64,000 nt of DNA from Corallium rubrum (lineage: Eukaryota; Cnidaria; Anthozoa; Scleralcyonacea; Coralliidae), in contig OZ035997.1 of the NCBI GenBank assembly GCA_964035015.1, positions 12,440,036 through 12,504,035 of the forward strand. The letters are read 5' to 3'. Below the pieces are notes generated by a model that ran no database searches, had not been told where the DNA came from, and saw nothing but the letters and a program-made list of their open reading frames with translations. Positions 9,271 through 20,400 of the stretch are shown piece after piece. Position 1 is the stretch's first letter, and each line of letters opens with the position of its first letter. Both the position numbers and the translations under genes were made by a program.

Positions 9271-12200
9271 GTAAGTTTGGAACTTTGTTGTTATTTATAC
9301 AACTGAACATTCTGGGGTTTGCTCTACAAATAGTAAAGTATCAGTATGCTAATGTTTAATGAGGTGTTGGTTGTTAATCATTAATATTTTAACTTATCAA
9401 ATATTAATGTATGCAAAGTTACAAAAAAGATACAGTACAGTGTTGCATTCTGTTATTATGGATCTTATGATCAATGATCATGGCAAATGCAGCAATGATG
9501 CCTGAGTCCTAGTTCCAAAAGTAATATCTGTCAACACTATTCTCATTAGGCTGTCAACATAGTCACATTTCCCCAAATAATTATTTTTTCATTATGATAC
9601 GGTAAGGCTTTAATGTTAAATGGAGTTTGGATGGTCCACCATCCAAGATTTTGATGTGAGAAAATTTGTGAAAAACCAATTCATAAAGTCAATCAGTGAT
9701 AGTCAGTACATTATGTACTTCTTTGTTGGACTGGCACAAAAACTTGGCAAATAGCCAAATTGTGTACAGTATATAGACAGATCTGATATTAAAAGAATAC
9801 AAGCAATTTATATGATGATGTATATGCTTAGTATGTTTTAGTCCTATTTTTGTATGCTTATACAGTAAGTAATACACTGTCACCGTTATATGGAATACAG
9901 TATATAATATTTATGACAAAATTTAGCAAAATGAAATATTATGATGAATGCAGTATGGGGAGGGGGTGGGGGGTTGATTAATCAAGCAACTGGTAGCATT
10001 GGGTGATCATCAGCCAGATGAGATTCAACAGCTGTGTGTAGATCATTTCAAGCCAACCAATACTCAATAGTAGGCAACTGTTGATATTAAACTGAGAAAA
10101 CGGTCAGGCCTCGAATTTAGTGGTGGCACTGGTGGCCACTGGGAAGGGGGACTATTTCAAACTATTTTGGCGCCATAGATGCCCTGCTTGTTGGCCACTA
10201 TGCCCTCGAAATATACTGAAATCCACGACCAGTAGTGGCCTGCCCTCAACCACAGTATGTACTTCAGCTTTGTAATACAAAGTGTATGATCAGTAAAATT
10301 GACAATAAAACCAAAAACTCTGCTGAAATATCTGCAGTATTTAAGTCAGTCTTTCTGTTGAATTAACTTGAATATTCTAAATTCGACAATTGCAATCTCG
10401 CATTGGAACCAGAGCCTGCAATCCTTTTGGGTAGCGCCAAGCGCTAGGGCAGCCTGTATAGGGGTGCACCGGAACTCGGTTCCGGCCGGGTAGTTCCGGC
10501 CGGAACTCTGATTTTTCGGAGATCCGGTTCCGGCCGGAATTGATTAAAAAAGCATGGCCGGAACCGGAACTCTGTCGTTTTCAGAGAGATTGAATATCAA
10601 GTTTATTTATTAAATAACATCGATCAAACAGACTGAACAGATCACATTTCAACAACTGTGAAGTATAATTTACATAAATAGCAAGAAACAACATGCAATC
10701 ATTGAAAATAAAATAATACTCTTGTCTTTTTTATAACACAGCGTTTTTATTTCACAGATTTTATTCAATAATATATTTTATCACACATCAAAAGACGGTC
10801 AGCGGTTCGGAATGGTGGGTTAGGGAATGTACTTCATATAACAAGCACATACTGATAATTTAATCATTTCATACTAGTCATGCAAATGAAAGGTTGAAAA
10901 TTGGTGTGAAACATACAAAATAAAATGAAAACAAGTGATTTTATATATGCTGATATACTCTAGTTACAACCTCGTTCCCAGGCTCTTTGCTCCCGTGTAG
11001 ATAATACACTATACAAGGATATATTTGTATACCATTAAATCATTAATACCAATACATGAGCATTTCATGAAGACGTTTTACACAATTACGTTAACATTAT
11101 TCAATATTTTTATTCCAACTTTTGCCCCCCCCCCCCGGCTCTTGATAAAATAGCATATAACCATATGTGGCTTAACAAACCCGGTTCCGGCCGGAACTTC
11201 CGGCCGGATTTCTTTTTCAGTTCCGGTCAGATCCGGTTCCGGCCGGATCTTAAAATATTGGTTCCGGTGCACCCCTAAGCCTGTACTTCAAGTAACCTTG
11301 AACATTCTGTAGGGCAGAAGAATTGCAGGCTCCGAAATGGTATTTGAGTATATACATGTAGTTTTTAAATCTTGCTGTATCAATGTTTGGTAAGGTGCTT
11401 CAAATAGCAACTGAATGAAAGTTTCAAACTGGACTTGATGGCCTGTATACTGGCCTTGATGCCCTGAAAAAACAGTGTAACATTCAAGGCCAAACTGGCC
11501 TTGCCTTTTCTTTTCCCAAATTCAAGGCCTGAACAGTAATATTAGGAAAACAATATCTAGGTGATTAGACACAGTCAATGTGACATAGCACAGTTGAGGT
11601 GACAATCAACAAATGAGGTGACAATGAGAAAATGAAGCAATAGCCTGGAAATCTGAAAACAAATCTTAAAAACATTGTGGATTGTAGAAAGTTAAAAACA
11701 CAGACTATTGGGGGTGGGACAAAACACAAGTTTCACCACCAAGTGGGCTCAAGCCCTAGAGGAAAGGAAGTTGTGTACTAAGTAGTCTCACTATATATAT
11801 ACTGAATACTGTAGCTGGACTATTTTACGTATTAATTAACTAAAGAGGGTAAATAGTATTTTAAAATGCATCAAACCACTGTGCCTCTGTATTTATTGGC
11901 TAACACAAGAACATGACCCAAATGTTCGTCAGACTTAGATTAGGATTGTATTGTGGTTCTGAAACTCGCATAAATTAAATTTGCATGCAAAGCAGGGCTT
12001 GAAATTATCCCACTTTTGAATACTAAACATCTCCACGTGCAATATCTAAAATTAACTAAAACAGTTTGTGACGGTGCCTGCGGTTAAGTTAGGTTACGTT
12101 TTAAGACGTTACGCTACATTCTAAGACATTACGCTACATTCTAAGACATTACGCTACATTCTAAGACATTACGCCACATTCTAAGACATTACGCTACATT

Positions 12201-15200
12201 CTAAGACGTTACGCCACATTATAAGATGTTATGCTACATTCTAAGACATTACGTTACATTGTAAGACGTTACTTCAGATTCTGTGGCTGTGCGCTATCGA
12301 AATTTTCATTAGTATATCCCGTTGGATACTGAAGACTGAAGTTAAGACTCCAGGATCCAAAACGAAAATCTAGTATCCCGTGGATATCGGGATACCGCAT
12401 ATTTCAAGCCCTGCAAAGAAGTATTGGTTTAGTTGTAATTGTAAACAAATCTTAACGGCAGTGTTTGGTTTCCACGTGTAGGTCATCCTATCTTCACCAG
12501 TCTGCAGTGTTGAGCAGAAAGGAGAACATGCAATTGTAAGATGTCTTAATGGGAAAGTTTATCAAACCAGATATATTATAAGTGCCATACCTCAAGCCCT
12601 TCTCCGAAGTATTTCCTTTTCACCATCTCTATCTCCATTGAAGAACCAGCTTATTCAAAGGATTCCAATGGGATCTGTAATTAAAACTATTACATACTAT
12701 GAGCAAGCTTGGTGGCGTGATCAAGGTCTTTCTGGTGTTTTGATTGCTAGCAGTGAGTCAGGTCCTGTGTATGCTGCACTAGATGACACTAAACCTGATG
12801 GATCGTATCCTGCATTAATGGGGTAAGATCGTGGGTAAGATCAATATGGGCGAAATATAAAAACACTACTAGATTACAGCTGAACGTTCTTATACTTAAT
12901 GCACAGCATTAGCATTTTACCTGCAGTCAGTTTAGATCTAGCACAAGTTCGAGTGTGAGTTCGTCTACGATATATTGTAACGTTTACTAGATAGGTCATT
13001 AGTGCGAGTAAGACTATATTATGGGTGATGTGAATATAAATAATTGTGAATAGAGAAGAATACTTTCTATAGACCTTATTCAAAAATGGCCGCCGAATTA
13101 GAATTCGTTTATGTGCATATAAATTATAGCCCAAGGTTATGACCTCGTTTTAAAGTAAAAATTCTTTTGAATTTCACGCATGAAAACGAGTTCATAAGGG
13201 CTAATTTATATGTATATAAAAGAATTTTAATTCGGCGGTCATTTTTGAATAAGGCCTGCGACTTGAAAGTGCAAAATTTCCGGCCATATGGGCCGATTGC
13301 ATGGTTAACGATTACGTGTTATTGATTAAAATCGATATCTCGGTTTCAGCCCAGGTTGAAATTGCTCAATCATGTAATCACAATAAAAATTTAGCCCTCC
13401 TAACCAGGCTGAAATTTCACAAAATTTTAATCAATAACACGTGGGCATTCGAAGAATTTTTATTTCGCGGCTGCGTAACGAACGGCCAGCACCGTTCACA
13501 CGCAAATTTTGAGCGATTATACGGGCGATTTCAGCCCAACGCGAATCGGGCTAAACTTTCAGCCCTGAAATTTTTTTTCATGTAATCGCTACGTTCGTAT
13601 ACTAGCACCATAAACAGACAACTTTTTCATGGGAAGTTTGCCGGTCACCTCGTCCCTGTCCATATCACGTAGAATCTCGTCTGTTAGTCTAATTAGAGCA
13701 GTTTCAGTTGAATGGCCTGCCCTGAATACTGACTGCAGTTTATATGTTAAGTTATTACCGCGCAAAAACTTGAAAAGCGAGCTTGCAACGTGTTTCTCAA
13801 GGATTGTTGAGAGAGTATATGTAAGACGGATATTGGGCGATAGTTGTTTGTGTCATTTCGCAGAGCACCTAATAAGAAGACAGGGCTGAAATTTCAGCCC
13901 GAATCTCCATGTAATCGGCCCCTTACTCACGAATTTGCCTTTTTACAGTGCTTGTTGAAGGAAGTAACAAATCTTTCTTTATACATAAAAAGTAAAGCGA
14001 CTTTATTTACTGGTTTCTATAGATTTATTATTGGTGAGAAAGCACGTTACTGGTGCACGAAAAATGGCGATGAAAGGAAACAAGCGGTTTGTGAACAATA
14101 TGCAGCAGCATTTCGTACTGACAAAGCCCTTACACCTCGTTATTACATTGATAAGAACTGGCCAGCTGAGAAATATTCCGGTGGTTGCTATGTCAGTGTT
14201 ATGCCTTGTGGCGTTTTAACTCATTATGGTAAAGCATTAGGAAGAGCCGAGGGGAACGTTTACTTTGCAGGGACAGAAACCGCTCTTATATGGGCAGGTA
14301 TAGTATATCGAAAAGTAGAGGAAAATGTGGTATAAACTGCCGAGGTTTTTGGTAACGAAAAACTGACGTTTCGAGCCCTCATCACAGTGATCCGTTACCA
14401 AAAACCTCGGCAGTGTACCACATTTTCACTTTGCTCTGTCTAAAACACTGCTCTACTGTTGTAGTCAAAGTAAGCAAATTAAGGCAAGTGCGAGAGTGAG
14501 TTGGGACAATAGGCGAGTTTCAGGGTGTTGCGCGCGCATCATTTTCAAAAAAAACTGGCAAGCTCCCCTCACAGTAAACGTACTGTTTAAAATAAACGAA
14601 GTATAGATACAGTTTCTGGATGTTTAACACTGTTATTCTGCCGTTGTTGGCTCACTAGCAAGTCTGTTTGCCATTGCTTACTTTGTAGAGAGCCCGCCAA
14701 GAGCCCGCCAAAAGCACGCCAATTTCTTTCCAAAACGATGCGCGCGTAACACCCTGAAACTCGCCTATTCGAAAGTTTATGTGAAGCACTATCGTATTTC
14801 TTTAAACTCACTCGAGTGTTTGGTTATATAAATACAGAGTGTCCATTTTCTTTTTATGAAATAAGACTAAGAAATGTGCCGTGACGTCACAACCATGTTT
14901 GCATAGCCTCATACGAACACGGTAACTGACCAATCACAGCATGCGTAAAAAGCAACCTATTTTATAAATAATTGTTGATAAAAATTTCGTTAGTTTACCT
15001 TTTTTTGCTTTGTTATATTCAAAGTACTGCCCACGCAGCACTCTAACCTGTTATAGGTTATGAAGAATCAAAGTTGGCTCTGGCATCATAATTCGAAAAG
15101 ACTAGGGATGACTATGTATATATATGCGCTTTGCGACATGCAAATGTAAAAGGTATATTATATATACCATAATGTATATATTCTTCACTCGAATTTTCCT

Positions 15201-15864
15201 TCACCCAAAATCCTTAGAAAATGTAAAAGGGACTGATATTCGTAAATCCATTGTTGTTATGGATAATTGTACACGTTCATGCATCATTCGGATTTTAACC
15301 GAGCGCTCAATTTTTTCTAAAAAATATAGCCGTGCATGGAAAAGTTTATTGCTTCAAGACTAAATAATCACCGGGCCCAGTTGCATGCATAAATGCTAAC
15401 GTCCAGCCTAATTTCTTACGTCCGACGATAAACCTATTCAAATTTATTAACGTCAGACGTTAGAAATTAGGCCTGACGTTAACGTTTATGCAACTGGGTC
15501 CAGATTGACTAAAAATTGTCACTGAACAGCTTTTCTTTTCATTATAATGTGAAAGTAACAGTGGTGAAGTTTTCACTTGATAGACAGTAGAAGCTAGATG
15601 AAATAATTCACTGTTTTCCTTACAGGTTATATGGATGGTGCTGTGGAAGCCGGTGAACGTGCTGCTCGTGAAGTACTTCATGCCATGGGGAAGATATCTA
15701 AGGAAGATATATATCAAGAAGAGCCACCGTCAGAAGATATCCCGCCTCTTCCTTGTGGTCTTACTTGTCTTCAATTATGGTTACCGTCTCTCCCAACTTT
15801 CCTTGCCACTGTTACTTTTTTAAGTTTAGGATCTGCAGTAGGAATAGCTTTCTTAAAACGCTAG
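8584..15864 (+). CDS. MAO: Monoamine oxidase (MAO), four exons 8584-9270, 12482-12822, 14023-14297, 15626-15864
   Basis: This is a flavin amine oxidase of the mitochondrial outer membrane that oxidises biogenic amines to aldehydes with release of H2O2. The joined frame gives 513 residues (human 520-527). It shows the FAD motif IIGAGISG (10-16), EARDRVGGRT, DLGGSYVGPTQNRIL, catalytic Lys297 in GSVIK, and SGGCY with Cys398 as the covalent FAD attachment site. The aromatic cage is Tyr399 and Tyr436, and a hydrophobic C-terminal anchor covers about 483-511. Numbering runs one ahead of human MAO-B throughout. The two gate positions (human MAO-B Ile199 and Tyr326; MAO-A Phe208 and Ile335) are Ala200 and Ala327, so neither A nor B can be assigned. 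Splice phases are 0, 2 and 1, with donors gtaagt, gtaaga and gtatag. The start ATG has AAG before it and G after it. Vertebrate MAO genes have 15 exons; here there are four. Confidence 0.97.
9271..10104. other. MAO intron 1, 5' part
   Basis: AT-rich sequence with no coding segment or clear repeat boundary. Confidence 0.5.
10105..11531. mobile_element. Possible outer hAT-like element
   Basis: CAGGCCTCGAATTT at 10105 and CAAATTCAAGGCCTG ending at 11531 are near-complementary ends in the style of hAT termini. The flanking bases do not match, so this is tentative. It would enclose the better-supported 10459-11277 element. Confidence 0.35.
10459..11277. mobile_element. Non-autonomous hAT element with 8-bp target duplication
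   Basis: TAGGGGTGCACCGGAAC and its complement form the ends. The exact 8-base duplication AGCCTGTA flanks both sides (10451-10458 and 11278-11285). Subterminal repeats of GGTTCCGGCCGGAA occur at both ends. At 819 bp it has no transposase. It sits in MAO intron 1. Confidence 0.93.
11993..12413. mobile_element. Non-autonomous hAT-like element carrying a minisatellite
   Basis: CAGGGCTTGAAATTAT at the left end and ATATTTCAAGCCCTG at the right end are complementary. CAAAG flanks both sides (11988-11992, 12414-12418), a 5-base duplication as in some hAT clades. About half the element is the 20-bp tandem array at 12091-12280. It ends 68 bases before MAO exon 2. Confidence 0.75.
12091..12280. repeat. 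20-bp tandem repeat
   Basis: The unit ACGCTACATTCTAAGACATT repeats about nine times with exact 20-base spacing. The outer units are more diverged than the inner ones. Confidence 0.95.
12482..12822 (+). CDS. MAO: MAO exon 2
   Basis: Residues 230-342 and two bases of codon 343. The acceptor is gtgtag and the donor gtaaga. It contains SAIPQALL, GSVIK with Lys297, and ALDDTKPDGSYPALMG with Ala327 at the second gate position. Confidence 0.96.
13072..13255. repeat. Foldback MITE
   Basis: GACCTTATTCAAAAATGGCC at the left is answered by GGTCATTTTTGAATAAGGCC at the right. Inner complementarity covers most of the 184 bp. MAO intron 2. Confidence 0.85.
13290..13922. mobile_element. TIR element with a trapped LINE fragment
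   Basis: GGGCCGATTGCATG and CATGTAATCGGCCC form the ends, and ATTGATTAAAATCG / AAAATTTTAATCAATAACACG and repeated TTTCAGCCC motifs lie inside. The middle (about 13629-13857) is a reverse transcriptase piece on the minus strand. No target duplication was identified. The right end is 100 bases before MAO exon 3. Confidence 0.6.
13629..13857 (-). pseudogene. LINE reverse transcriptase fragment
   Basis: Minus-strand translation gives NNYRPISVL, then after a frame change KHVASSLFKFLRGNN and FRAGHSTETALIRLTDEIL. These are the conserved early blocks of Jockey/CR1-type reverse transcriptases. The frame break and the lack of the catalytic YADD segment make it dead. Confidence 0.8.
14023..14297 (+). 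CDS. MAO: MAO exon 3
   Basis: Completes codon 343 and runs to the first base of codon 435. The acceptor is ttctatag and the donor gtatag. It holds KNWPAEKYSGGCY (FAD-linking Cys398, cage Tyr399) and the YFAGTETA block of the FAD domain. Confidence 0.96.
14321..14427. repeat. 107-bp hairpin just after MAO exon 3
   Basis: GAAAATGTGG and TGCCGAGGTTTTTGGTAACG at the left pair with CGTTACCAAAAACCTCGGCA and CCACATTTTC at the right. It starts 24 bases after the exon 3 donor. Confidence 0.85.
14512..14765. mobile_element. MITE, family A copy 1, TA-flanked
   Basis: The ends are GGCGAGTTTCAGGGTGTTGC and CACCCTGAAACTCGCC, with TA on both sides. The interior is shared almost base for base with 44604-44834, proving one family. 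It lies in MAO intron 3. Confidence 0.9.
15373..15502. repeat. Foldback MITE
   Basis: GGGCCCAGTTGCATGCATAAA pairs with TTTATGCAACTGGGTCC, and inner arms share GCTAACGTC and TAATTTCT motifs. About 130 bp in MAO intron 3. Confidence 0.85.
15626..15864 (+). CDS. MAO: MAO exon 4 (last coding exon)
   Basis: Residues 435-513 and TAG. It begins YMDGAVEAGERAAREVLHA, nearly the vertebrate sequence, and ends in a hydrophobic tail (LPTFLATVTFLSLGSAVGIA) with FLKR after it, fitting a tail anchor in the outer mitochondrial membrane. No canonical AATAAA is seen in the first 100 bases downstream. Confidence 0.97.
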
Positions 15865-17442
15865 TAGATTAAATATAATACTTGCATATATTGTACATGT
15901 TCTCAACTACGGCCGTTTAAGAATAATGGAATATTTATTTGAACTGAAAATAACGGAACAAAATACGGATGTAATATATTAGATAGTGCTTCAAATTTTT
16001 ATTTGCAATTAAATTAAATTCTAATTAAAGTTACTTGATTAGACTCAGTGGAAAAGAGAAAAGTGATGACTCCACCTTCTTCATTCTGGCTTATTCCATT
16101 CTCGAGTTATTGGCTTATAATAAATTAGCCAATAAAATGCAATTTGAGCATTGACGTAACACGTATGTGGGAGCAAACGGAGAGTCCGTCATATCTTTAG
16201 ATTGGTTTGACTAAACTGAATCAAATATTGTAAATTTGCTTTGGGGTATGGTCTGATTACATCTGCAATGTGTGGTTTCGTGTAGTTAAATCAATACTAA
16301 CGTCATTACTCAAATTGCATAGCCAAATCAATAACTCAAGAATGGGATAAGATTTGAAAGGCATGCAAAAGCCATTTTTCATTATCTTAGGTGCAAATAC
16401 ATTCAAAGTCAATGCAGCGAAATTTCACCCCAGTTTTTTTATGATTGCATTTGAAAGAACACTTGACAACCTAACATCTTTCGTAGCATTTCGTTTCCTT
16501 GCCTCATTGAGATATTCAGGTTTGTTTGATATGCAAATGTCATACTTATGACATCACACTGCATAATGACTTTTTGAAATAGCATCAATTTTAGGATAGT
16601 CCAAATATTTTGCACCCAGATGCACACGTTTAGTGACCAATTATGACTACATACATGCAAGTGCAAATTTTTATTAAGTACTTTCGATAAGCACTCTCAA
16701 AGAAAATCATACTTTTCTAAAAAGTCATTATGCAATGTGATGTCATAAGTATGACATTTGCAAACCTGAATATCTCAAGAATGAAGCAAGGAAACGAAAT
16801 TCTACGAAAGATGTTACGTTGTCATTTTAAGTGTTCTTTCAAATGCAATCATAAAAAACGGGTGAAATTTCGTTGCATTTTCACTTTAAAAAGCTGAAGT
16901 GAAATTTCGTTTCATAGGCACTTTAAATCGAGATAAACATTTTATGAGATCTACAGATCATACCATACTGAAACGCATTGTTCTAAACACAAAATTCACT
17001 TGGTGCTTTTTGATATATCAAAGATTCCTAGCCTCGGCCGCAGGCACGGGGTTACCTATGACGTAGGCGTGTGGACACGACGGAAGCGACCCCTTTTCGC
17101 GAACGCTAGCTCTGCTTTGCTGAGTTAGCCATTTTTCATCGTTTCCTGTTTTTGAGGGGGAAAGAGTAGGGAAAGAGTTGCTTGCAGAGGAAGCTGTATA
17201 TTGGAAAATTCCACATATGTGGGAAATCGGGGTTGGCCAGGGACCATCACCTACCTATACTGTGAGACCGAATTGGTAATTGACAATGTGATTGGTTAAT
17301 CGATTTTTGGCGCTGACCAAAAGGATCGTGAATCACCGTATTGACTCAGTAGGTCCCAGGTTTCGCGCGCTTTAAGTCTAAATGTCTAATTCCAAATTTG
17401 CTTCGAGATTCACCAGATCAATTTACAAGCGGTCAAAAGACG
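15865..17442. other. MAO-CCDC22 intergenic region
   Basis: Contains a foldback of about 480 bp (16407-16885; arms ATTTCACCC... and ...GGGTGAAAT, with a direct ATGACATTTGCA/ TGCAAATGTCAT pairing). From about 17030 to 17440 the DNA is richer in CpG (for example TTTTCGCGAACGC) and should contain the CCDC22 promoter. No TATA box is identified. Confidence 0.55.
16407..16885. repeat. Long foldback repeat
   Basis: Arms of about 185 bp face each other. The segment with GATTGCATTTGAAAGAACAC at the left is answered by GTGTTCTTTCAAATGCAATC-type sequence at the right. The loop is 16590-16715. Confidence 0.85.
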
Positions 17443-17492
17443 ATGGAAGAAGTTGATAATATTATTATCCATACTTTGCGACAGATTGGTTG
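17443..17492 (+). CDS. CCDC22: CCDC22 exon 1
   Basis: ATG and residues 1-16 (MEEVDNIIIHTLRQIG) plus two bases of codon 17; donor gtaagt. Codon 17 becomes cysteine with exon 2; in human CCDC22 residue 17 is threonine. Confidence 0.95.
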
Positions 17493-20400
17493 GTAAGTAA
17501 AAGACATGAAACCGTAGTTTTTGTGTTTTCTGTCGTTTCATGATTGTAATTAGTAATATTTATAACTTGGTAGATACGAATTTTGTTCACACATCAATGT
17601 CATGTGCTGTCTTCATGACCTCATCTTGGTTAATGTGTCAAGGCAGATTATTTCAAGCATTTGTGAAAGCAGCATATGTATTTGAACTATTTTTGTGACA
17701 CACACTCGCTTATCTTATGTCTGAACTCTCGATTTTACAAGGAATAGTTTAAAAATAGTTAAAGGTTGTGAACTTGTGATTGTTAATTCATGAATAAATA
17801 GATAACTATTTATACCATGATGGCAATTTAATATACAGTCTTACAGTATAGTTCTTGTTGGGAGGTGCATGTTTATAATAAATCATGGGTTACTGTATCA
17901 GCTATGCCCATAACCGCCCCCCCCCCCCCCCCCCACACACACACACTCGGGCTACCCCTGGGTATTCACCATTTTCAATTTTGCTAATCCTGGGGGTAGG
18001 ATTATCACCAAAAGTGCAGAACTCTGGGGTTGGGACTTGGGACATTTGTAATTTGCACTTGCTATGCACTGTGGGAAAGTATGTCTAATTTGCCCCACAA
18101 GCAACCCAAGCTCAGGTTGTAGTAGGCACTGTGGGCATTTTAATAGAAATATATTTGAAATATAAGGTTTTAAACTTCCAAGTAAAATAGGATGTTAACA
18201 CTTTGATGACTGGCAACGAGTATACTCATCAGGGCTTTTCCCTTTCTGGTGACTGACAACGAGTATACTCGTTTGCGAACGTATGACCAAATTTCTTTCA
18301 CATTATTTGTTCAAATATGAAGCAATATGACCAATTAGGATCTAAGTATTTTTAGCTTTCAATCAGTGCATTGGATTAATAAATTACAAGCATAGGGGGC
18401 TATCATTGATGAATAAATAAACCCGTCTCAACACGTAATTATTGCATCAATGTAACAATCCTTAAACTTTGTAAACAACAATGGTGTCATGCTGTTCAAA
18501 CTCGCAGTGTTCTGTTGACGAAGTTCTTGAAGAAATTTTTCATGATAGTTAGAGCAAATTGGATATTAGTTCTGAGGATGATGATGGTAAGAGTGTTTCA
18601 CTCTATTTAAATGTTATAATAATTTCTGTAAGCCGCATTTGGACTGCATTTAGATATGTGCTACATTATTTCAGCTTGTATTCATAATAAAAATTATCAA
18701 AACATCGCAAGTTTGATGCAACACAAAGTCATCAATGCAATTAGCATCCAAATGTTTATGGTATCATTTGAAAGAGTAGAATCTAAGCTTTTTAATGATA
18801 ATATGCAACATGTTTATTTTTAATAATCACCACTGATTCAATTGGATAGTGAAAATCATGAAAAGTGACCAGTCACCCATACCCAGTTGGCAAAGTGTTA
18901 AATTAGCTAAAATATAACAAAATGTCCAATAAAATAGTGTTACCTTGAGTTCATGATACATGTGTTGTCTTTTATTTGTGTGCTTCCTGAGTTTATTTGA
19001 AGCAATTTATCTGTGTTTTCATGGGGGTTTAGACCTGAATTTGTTGCCCAGAGGTGGGGTCTTTGCACACTATGTCTTTCCCCAGGGTAGGGACATGATC
19101 AATTTTCCTCCTAAAATGTCTAATGCCTGGATGTTGGCCCAGGGGTGGTTGACCCAATTGGAATTGACTGATACATATTAAAGTGTTGTTAACAGTAATT
19201 TTTCATAGATTTTATTAAAATTGATATTGATGAATATTTAAGTGCATGATTGGATATTATACATATATAGCTTTACGAAATGAACAAATAGAAACAAGAG
19301 GGCAGTCAGAGACTGCATATACCTCCACTAGTGGGTTATTAGAGATGTTTAAAAAGAAAATGGGTCATCCCACTAACCAGGCTAGCTCACAAGGCTTACA
19401 CATCACATGTATGAATAAATAAAATGCTTGATTGCAACCCATACCAAAGTTATGCAAAAATGTTTCCATAAAATAAGGATAATGAATGCAATCAAGCATT
19501 TTTCCTACACAGCGAATCTTGTGGTTAATTTATTATATATAATAAATATATCAACAGAATCTTCTTTATTAAAAACAATTCAACTTAGCAAAACTTACTA
19601 CCATTTTGTTTTACTCAGAGGTGAATAGTGCAGGCGTGGTATATGAAAAGCATTAATATTTACCTGCAACTAGGTTCACTGTGTGTGCCAAATATTTAAC
19701 ATATTTACAGTATTAACCAAATTAATAATAACAAACACTTGTGGATTTAGGCTCCTGATTTCTTGTGATGATTTTGATATTATTTTATAATTAAGTGAAG
19801 ACAAAACCAATACCTTTTAACATTTCCATGGTAGTTTTATCTTTTATAGAACCACTGCAAAAGGTTTTGTACAAATTAAAGTAATCATGTTGTACAAGTT
19901 ATGTAAAGCATTAGCTTCCACTTAGAGTTTGATTGCATTCACTTCTCATACTGTGTACAATAAAATTTGTTGATATCCATGCAGAGTTGTGGGATTCATT
20001 ATTGATTTTTCTTTAAATAGACACACTTCGAATTTTCTTTTAAATCTTGGGTACTTAAGTAGAACTTTGGTCGTGAATTTGTTTACATAACATTGGTTTA
20101 ATTATGTCTTCACAAAGGCTAATATGAAGTACTATGACTCGCTTCTTTGTTCTCTTTTCTTTGCAAACACTAACAATAAAGTTAACCTGGGAACTTTGGT
20201 AAACATCAAGAAATCTATTGATATGAGTCCACTTTCTGCACCTGTGCAGATTGTACTGTAGATCACCTTTAAGCAAATACAGAATATTGCTGCTGCATAT
20301 AAATCACAACCGAATAACTGTAATCTAGAAATATTATGTGCAACACTTGCAACCAGAGGTTTTTCTATCTTCCTGGCTGTACTGCATTACCTACTATGAG

